This document shows, piece by piece, positions 6,772 through 9,526 of a stretch of DNA of 9,526 nucleotides. Source of the stretch: Candidatus Hydrogenedentes bacterium UBA2224 (GTDB taxonomy: Bacteria > Hydrogenedentota > Hydrogenedentia > Hydrogenedentales > SLHB01); assembly GCA_002348185.1 (NCBI GenBank), contig DDYW01000122.1:1-9526 (forward strand). The letters are read 5' to 3'. Under the pieces are notes generated by a model that was not told where the DNA came from, made no database searches, and worked only from the letters and a program-made list of their open reading frames with translations. A program made the position numbers and the translations under genes. The stretch's first letter is position 1, and the number at the start of each line of letters is the position of its first letter.

Positions 6772-6905
6772 TATCAATAAATGGGTGTGTGAACTGTGAA
6801 AATAGCTAACTTTGCAGAAGAACAGGGGTTACACAGCCACGGCCTGTGTTTTCGTGCGGACGGGGACACGCAGCCACGCCAGACACGGCATGCTTGTTTC
6901 TTGTT

Positions 6906-6939
6906 GCGCAGGCATCCAGCCTGCATTGTTGTCTTCCGG
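6906..6939 (+). repeat. Composite repeat leader, copy 1
   Basis: A hairpin, GCAGGC-ATCCA-GCCTGC (6908-6924), is followed by a near-conserved TGTTGTCTTC and then the 9-base array. Bases 6906-6948 align without gaps to 9470-9512, 37 of 43 identical by my count. Most differences are in the loop, while both stem arms are unchanged. Confidence 0.8.
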
Positions 6940-6975
6940 TGGACGGTATGGACGATGTGGACGGGATGGACTCCG
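6940..6975 (+). repeat. 9-base tandem array TGGACnnnn, site 3 (4 units)
   Basis: Units TGGACGGTA, TGGACGATG, TGGACGGGA, TGGACTCCG in strict 9-base register, directly downstream of the hairpin leader and 8 bases upstream of a PR1 copy. Confidence 0.85.
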
Positions 6976-6983
6976 GTCTCCCG

Positions 6984-7024
6984 AGTCCCGCAGGGACGGC
7001 AGACAATAGCACCACCGAAATTCA
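6984..7024 (+). repeat. Dispersed repeat PR1, copy 3
   Basis: The 20-base core is identical to those at 3936 and 4003, and the following 21 bases resemble the 4003 copy (5 differences). It forms the right end of the composite repeat that starts at 6906. Confidence 0.8.
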
Positions 7025-7082
7025 CGTTCGGATGCGCGGCGCCTGGAAGAGGTCCCCGTTCTTCCTGCGCGGGCTTGGCACG

Positions 7083-7117
7083 AAAAATACCCCCGGACCC
7101 TGTTGGGGCTCCGGGGG
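7083..7117 (-). terminator. Intrinsic terminator of the truncated DUF1559 paralog
   Basis: CCCCCGGA (7090-7097) pairs with TCCGGGGG (7110-7117), with an inner CCC/GGG pairing. On the minus strand it is followed by TATTTTT. Its position and CCCCCGG stem match the terminator of the intact paralog at 5497-5536, so the pair probably duplicated with their 3' ends. Confidence 0.8.
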
Positions 7118-7156
7118 GAAAGAGCGGGCCGGGGTTTTGTGTGGGTGCTACATCTG

Positions 7157-8040
7157 TTACCCCGCAATACCGACGGTCATGGCCATGGGCCGGCTGACAA
7201 AATGCTCGCCGGGATAGCGCTCGAACTCGACATGGCCGTCCATGAACAGCACATTGCTGCCGCCCGGGACGTGGTTGAACTGGCCCACGTCCGTCGAGAC
7301 GAGGTCGGCCATGATCGGCAGTTCGCTCTGAGCCATCGCCGTGGCTGCGGGGTTGTTGATGTCGGTGACCATAAACCGTTCGATGCCTTCACGAAGGCGG
7401 TACACGACATTTCCGCCAGCGTTGCCGTAGCCGGCCAGCGAACCAACGCCCGGAAGTGTATAGTCGCCCAGATTGGCGTCGCCGTCAGCATGGGCAAATG
7501 TATCGTCCAGGTAGAGGTTAAGCAGGCCGGCGACCTGAATCGAAATAAACTCGCCCGGGATCCCATGGTCGGGGTCGGCCAGCTCCGCGGGGAGATCCGG
7601 CGAGTCCGCGCGATCCAGCGCGAAACCGACATAGAAGTAACTTTCATCGGTGCCGGGTTGACCCAAGGCGGCTTCGCCGAGCGCGTCGATGTTGTATTGA
7701 TCGCAGGGAATATGCAAGACGCTCTCGCCCGTGGCCGGGTTCTCGAAGACCGGGGGATCCGATTCCGAGGGGCAGATCAGAACGTTAGGGTCGGTCAGAT
7801 ATTCTGGATAGACCTGCGGGATGTAGAACGAGAAATACGTGGCGGCGGTGTTGCCGTCAAGGACCGCCCACAGGTCGCTGTGGGTGCCCGCAATGATCCC
7901 CGCTTCGCAGTCGATCGCCGGACCGAAGTCGAACTCCGCCAGCGTGGGGTATTTCTCCCCTTTGCTTTCGCCGGCATACATCTTGAAGATAATGCCCATC
8001 TGCTTGAGGTTATTGGCGCAGCTTGCGCGGCTCGCCGCGA
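7157..8040 (-). pseudogene. DUF1559 prepilin-like paralog lacking its N-terminus
   Basis: About 294 codons are open and clearly homologous to the 5579-6634 gene: SRASCANNLKQMG at the start, DESYFYVGFALDRAD in the middle, and the C-terminal block from VVYRLREGIERF through NHVPGGSNVLFMDGHVEFERYPG to VGIAG. Homology stops at about 8038, at the codons matching the paralog's residues 36-37. The prepilin signal and hydrophobic helix (FTLIELL type) are absent upstream in all three minus-strand frames. The frame stays open to an ATG at 8287, but that ATG lies inside the leader of the divergent lacI gene, has no signal, and would add about 83 Arg/Pro-rich residues typical of noncoding GC-rich DNA. The body has no internal stop, so the loss is recent or the body is still under selection. 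An assembly chimera at the junction is an alternative. Confidence 0.8.
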
Positions 8041-8322
8041 CCCTTCCAGCAAGCCGGGCATTCGCAGAAACGCTTTCCGCAATTCCCGGTTCCTGGAACC
8101 CTGGCCCGCGAACAGGGATACAGTAAAGGATGCGCCGGTGACGGCGGATTCCCCCGGCTGGCGGGCAGAGCCGTCCGCGTTGGCGCGGTGTGCGTTCGTT
8201 GATACGTAGCGGCCGCGGGCGTACAATAGGGCGTTTTGGACCGCACGAGATCGGGCCGCCTGGCGGGGGCGGGGTGGCCGGACGCATCCATCACAAGAGA
8301 CAATGCAAAAGGGGATAGCAGT
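8041..8322. other. Junction region between truncated paralog and lacI
   Basis: The stretch from 8041 to 8198 has no recognisable gene and replaces the expected 5' end of the prepilin-like gene. It contains a perfect short palindrome GGTTCC-T-GGAACC (about 8088-8100). From 8199 onward it is the lacI promoter and leader. Confidence 0.6.
8199..8227 (+). promoter_or_regulatory. Sigma70-type promoter for the LacI-family gene
   Basis: -35 TTGATA (8199-8204, 5 of 6) and -10 TACAAT (8222-8227, 5 of 6) are separated by exactly 17 bases. The palindrome GCGGCCGC (8209-8216) sits between them and could be an autoregulatory operator, though that is speculation. The RNA start near 8234 leaves a leader of about 89 bases before the GTG. 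Confidence 0.7.
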
Positions 8323-9405
8323 GTGAGCAAGACCGAGTCCAGCAGTAAGGCTCGTCACACGATACGCGATATTGCCCGCGTCACGGGGGTGTCACCCAAG
8401 ACGGTGAGTTTCGTGCTGAATGACCGGGAAGGGGTGGCGGAACAGACCCGCAAGCGGGTGCTGAAGGCCGTGAAGGAAATGGAATACCACCCCCACGCGG
8501 CCGCGCGGGCGCTTCGCGACCGGGTCACCCGGTCGATCGGGGTCATTTTCCCCACCACCGCCGACGCCGCGCCGCTGAGCCAGAGCCTGTTGAACTGGCT
8601 GCACGAGGAATTCATCCACATCTTCGGGAGCCGCGGCTATTACGTCACCTTCGACATGGCGTCGTATGCCGGGTCCCGAAACGGCGATTATGCCCGCGGC
8701 GTCTGGGAACAGGCGTTCGGGCCCTGCTTTCTGGCGGGGCCGCTTGCGCTCACCGACCGGGTGGTTCCCCGCCTGCACGAGCGGGGCGTTCCCTACGTGG
8801 CCGTCACCCGGCTCGATTCGTTTCCCCAGTGCAGCGCCGCGTCGGTCGATTACGAGCAGGCCGCCTGCCTCAGCACCCGGCACCTGCTCGAAAAAGGCCA
8901 CACCCGTATCGGTCTCCTCCAAGCCTTTCAGGGGTACCAGTCGGGCCTCGAACGCCGCCGCGGCTACGAGCGCGCGTTGCGCGAGGCGGGACTTCCCGTT
9001 GATGCATCGCTCATTCGCCCCGTCACCTTCGACTCCCATTCCATCGTGAACGGCGTGCATGCCCTGCTCAGCGACCGCGCGGTCACCGCCCTGATCGACA
9101 GCAGCAGCACCGAGGACCCCGTCGTGCTGCGTGAAGGCGCGCGGCGCGCCGGACGCCGCTTCGGAAAAGACCTGGAGATAGTGGTCTGGACCTACCGCTA
9201 CGACACGGTCGTGCTTCCCGAAGCCTGTGCGCACATGTGCCTGCCGCTCCGGCAGGCGTCCGCGGAGGGCCTCGAACACCTGGCCGCGTGGATCGAAGGC
9301 CGCCGCGAAGGCCCCATCCAGATCCTCTACCAGCCCACGCTGCTGGAAACCCCGCGCGAGGCGCCCTTTAACGACCCCCTGCGCGTCTTCCACGAAACCG
9401 CCTGA
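8323..9405 (+). CDS. LacI-family transcriptional regulator
   Basis: DNA-binding regulator of 360 residues, usually a repressor controlled by a sugar or related ligand. The GTG start at 8323 is chosen because GGGGA lies 7 bases upstream and it gives the normal short lead into the helix-turn-helix. The in-frame TTG at 8236 sits at the predicted RNA start and adds 29 residues of non-conserved sequence. Residues 12-33 form the HTH (HTIRDIARVTGVSPKTVSFVLN). VAEQTRKRVLKAVKEMEYHPHAAARALR (38-65) completes the domain and hinge helix. From about residue 70 (RSIGVIFPTT) follows a periplasmic-binding-protein-like ligand domain, with the family-typical LLEKGHTRIGLL and RRRGYERALREAGLP. Length is normal. 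The gene is monocistronic with its own promoter and terminator. No sugar transporter or catabolic gene touches it, so its ligand and targets are unknown. The GH32 gene in the window is a conceivable but unproven target. Confidence 0.95.
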   Translation: MSKTESSSKARHTIRDIARVTGVSPKTVSFVLNDREGVAEQTRKRVLKAVKEMEYHPHAAARALRDRVTRSIGVIFPTTADAAPLSQSLLNWLHEEFIHIFGSRGYYVTFDMASYAGSRNGDYARGVWEQAFGPCFLAGPLALTDRVVPRLHERGVPYVAVTRLDSFPQCSAASVDYEQAACLSTRHLLEKGHTRIGLLQAFQGYQSGLERRRGYERALREAGLPVDASLIRPVTFDSHSIVNGVHALLSDRAVTALIDSSSTEDPVVLREGARRAGRRFGKDLEIVVWTYRYDTVVLPEACAHMCLPLRQASAEGLEHLAAWIEGRREGPIQILYQPTLLETPREAPFNDPLRVFHETA

Positions 9406-9447
9406 GCGCCCGGTTCTACCCGGGACAGGTCCGGGCGATTCCCGCTC

Positions 9448-9466
9448 GCCCCTTGCGGGGCATTTT
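9448..9466 (+). terminator. Intrinsic terminator after the LacI-family gene
   Basis: GCCCC-TTGC-GGGGC (9448-9461) is followed by ATTTT, 42 bases after the stop codon. The composite repeat starts only 4 bases later. Confidence 0.75.
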
Positions 9467-9469
9467 GCA

Positions 9470-9503
9470 GCGCAGGCGTCTCGCCTGCAGTGTTGTCTTC
9501 GGC
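9470..9503 (+). repeat. Composite repeat leader, copy 2
   Basis: GCAGGC-GTCTC-GCCTGC hairpin (9472-9488), followed by TGTTGTCTTC. It is aligned without gaps to 6906-6939. Stem arms are identical to the first copy while the loop differs. Confidence 0.8.
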
Positions 9504-9526
9504 TGGACGGTATGGACGGTATGGAC
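9504..9526 (+). repeat. 9-base tandem array TGGACnnnn, site 4 (runs off the window)
   Basis: Two full TGGACGGTA units plus TGGAC at the window edge, directly after the hairpin leader, as at 6940. The total unit count is unknown. Confidence 0.85.

Larger units (their letters stand above)
6780..7080. other. Repeat-filled spacer between the two DUF1559 genes
   Basis: No gene is supported. Forward and reverse open frames here read through the 9-base array and PR1 repeat and have no conserved domain. The right part (6906-7024) is a complete-looking composite repeat: hairpin leader, 9-base array, then PR1. The left part (6780-6905) is plain sequence in which I see nothing assignable. Confidence 0.7.

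Noticed and set aside
6796..7197. Small plus-strand frame between the DUF1559 genes
   Set aside because: Its peptide is mostly the translation of the composite repeat and the terminator hairpin, and it ends inside the paralog.
7103..8209. Long plus-strand open frame opposite the truncated DUF1559 paralog
   Set aside because: It is in the same antisense frame as the one opposite the intact paralog, and the two products resemble each other only because the sense strands are homologous. High GC content keeps the frame open.
8041..8287. In-frame extension of the truncated DUF1559 paralog to an ATG at 8287
   Set aside because: The added residues show no signal peptide, helix or homology, and the start overlaps the divergent lacI leader.
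8236..8322. Upstream TTG start extending the LacI protein by 29 residues
   Set aside because: It sits at the predicted transcription start without a ribosome binding site. The GTG at 8323 has a well-placed GGGGA and gives the usual N-terminus.
8392..9393. 333-codon minus-strand frame opposite the LacI gene
   Set aside because: It is antisense to a canonical LacI-family protein and its composition is that of a reverse-frame shadow.

Overview
The window is GC-rich bacterial DNA, probably from a Planctomycetota/Verrucomicrobiota-like lineage such as Candidatus Hydrogenedentota, Lentisphaerota or a relative. This placement is an inference. It rests on two DUF1559-type prepilin-like genes with the H-X9-DG signature, a secreted GH32 enzyme with an N-terminal beta-sandwich extension, a K+-dependent membrane pyrophosphatase, and repeat-laden intergenic spacers. 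No rRNA, tRNA or other taxonomic marker is present.

Layout, left to right. (1) 2-1420 (+): the C-terminal two thirds of a membrane-bound ion-pumping pyrophosphatase, cut by the window edge and followed by a strong hairpin terminator. (2) 1516-3690 (-): a secreted glycoside hydrolase family 32 fructan or sucrose hydrolase, convergent with the pyrophosphatase gene. (3) 3787-4460: a spacer of about 670 bases filled with short palindromes, two copies of a 20-base dispersed repeat, and an inverted-repeat pair enclosing a 9-base tandem array. (4) 4470-5321 (+): a lipoprotein with two tandem GspG-like (type II secretion pseudopilin) domains. (5) 5579-6634 (-): an intact DUF1559 prepilin-like protein with a strong consensus promoter and its own terminator. 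(6) 6780-7080: a second repeat-filled spacer. (7) 7157-about 8040 (-): a second DUF1559 paralog that has lost its prepilin N-terminus but keeps its body and terminator. (8) 8323-9405 (+): a LacI-family regulator with its own promoter and terminator, followed by another copy of the composite repeat that runs off the window.

The genes look mostly monocistronic, each with its own terminator, and do not form an obvious operon. Themes are energy conservation (pyrophosphatase), extracellular fructan use (GH32), sugar-type regulation (LacI) and pilin-like surface or secretion proteins (the lipoprotein and the DUF1559 pair). No link between the LacI regulator and the GH32 gene can be shown from sequence. 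The most unusual material is (a) a dispersed composite repeat family with strictly 9-base-phased TGGAC units in four intergenic sites, (b) the two-domain GspG-like lipoprotein, and (c) the beheaded prepilin paralog next to the lacI promoter. I see no CRISPR array, transposase, integrase, tRNA or rRNA.
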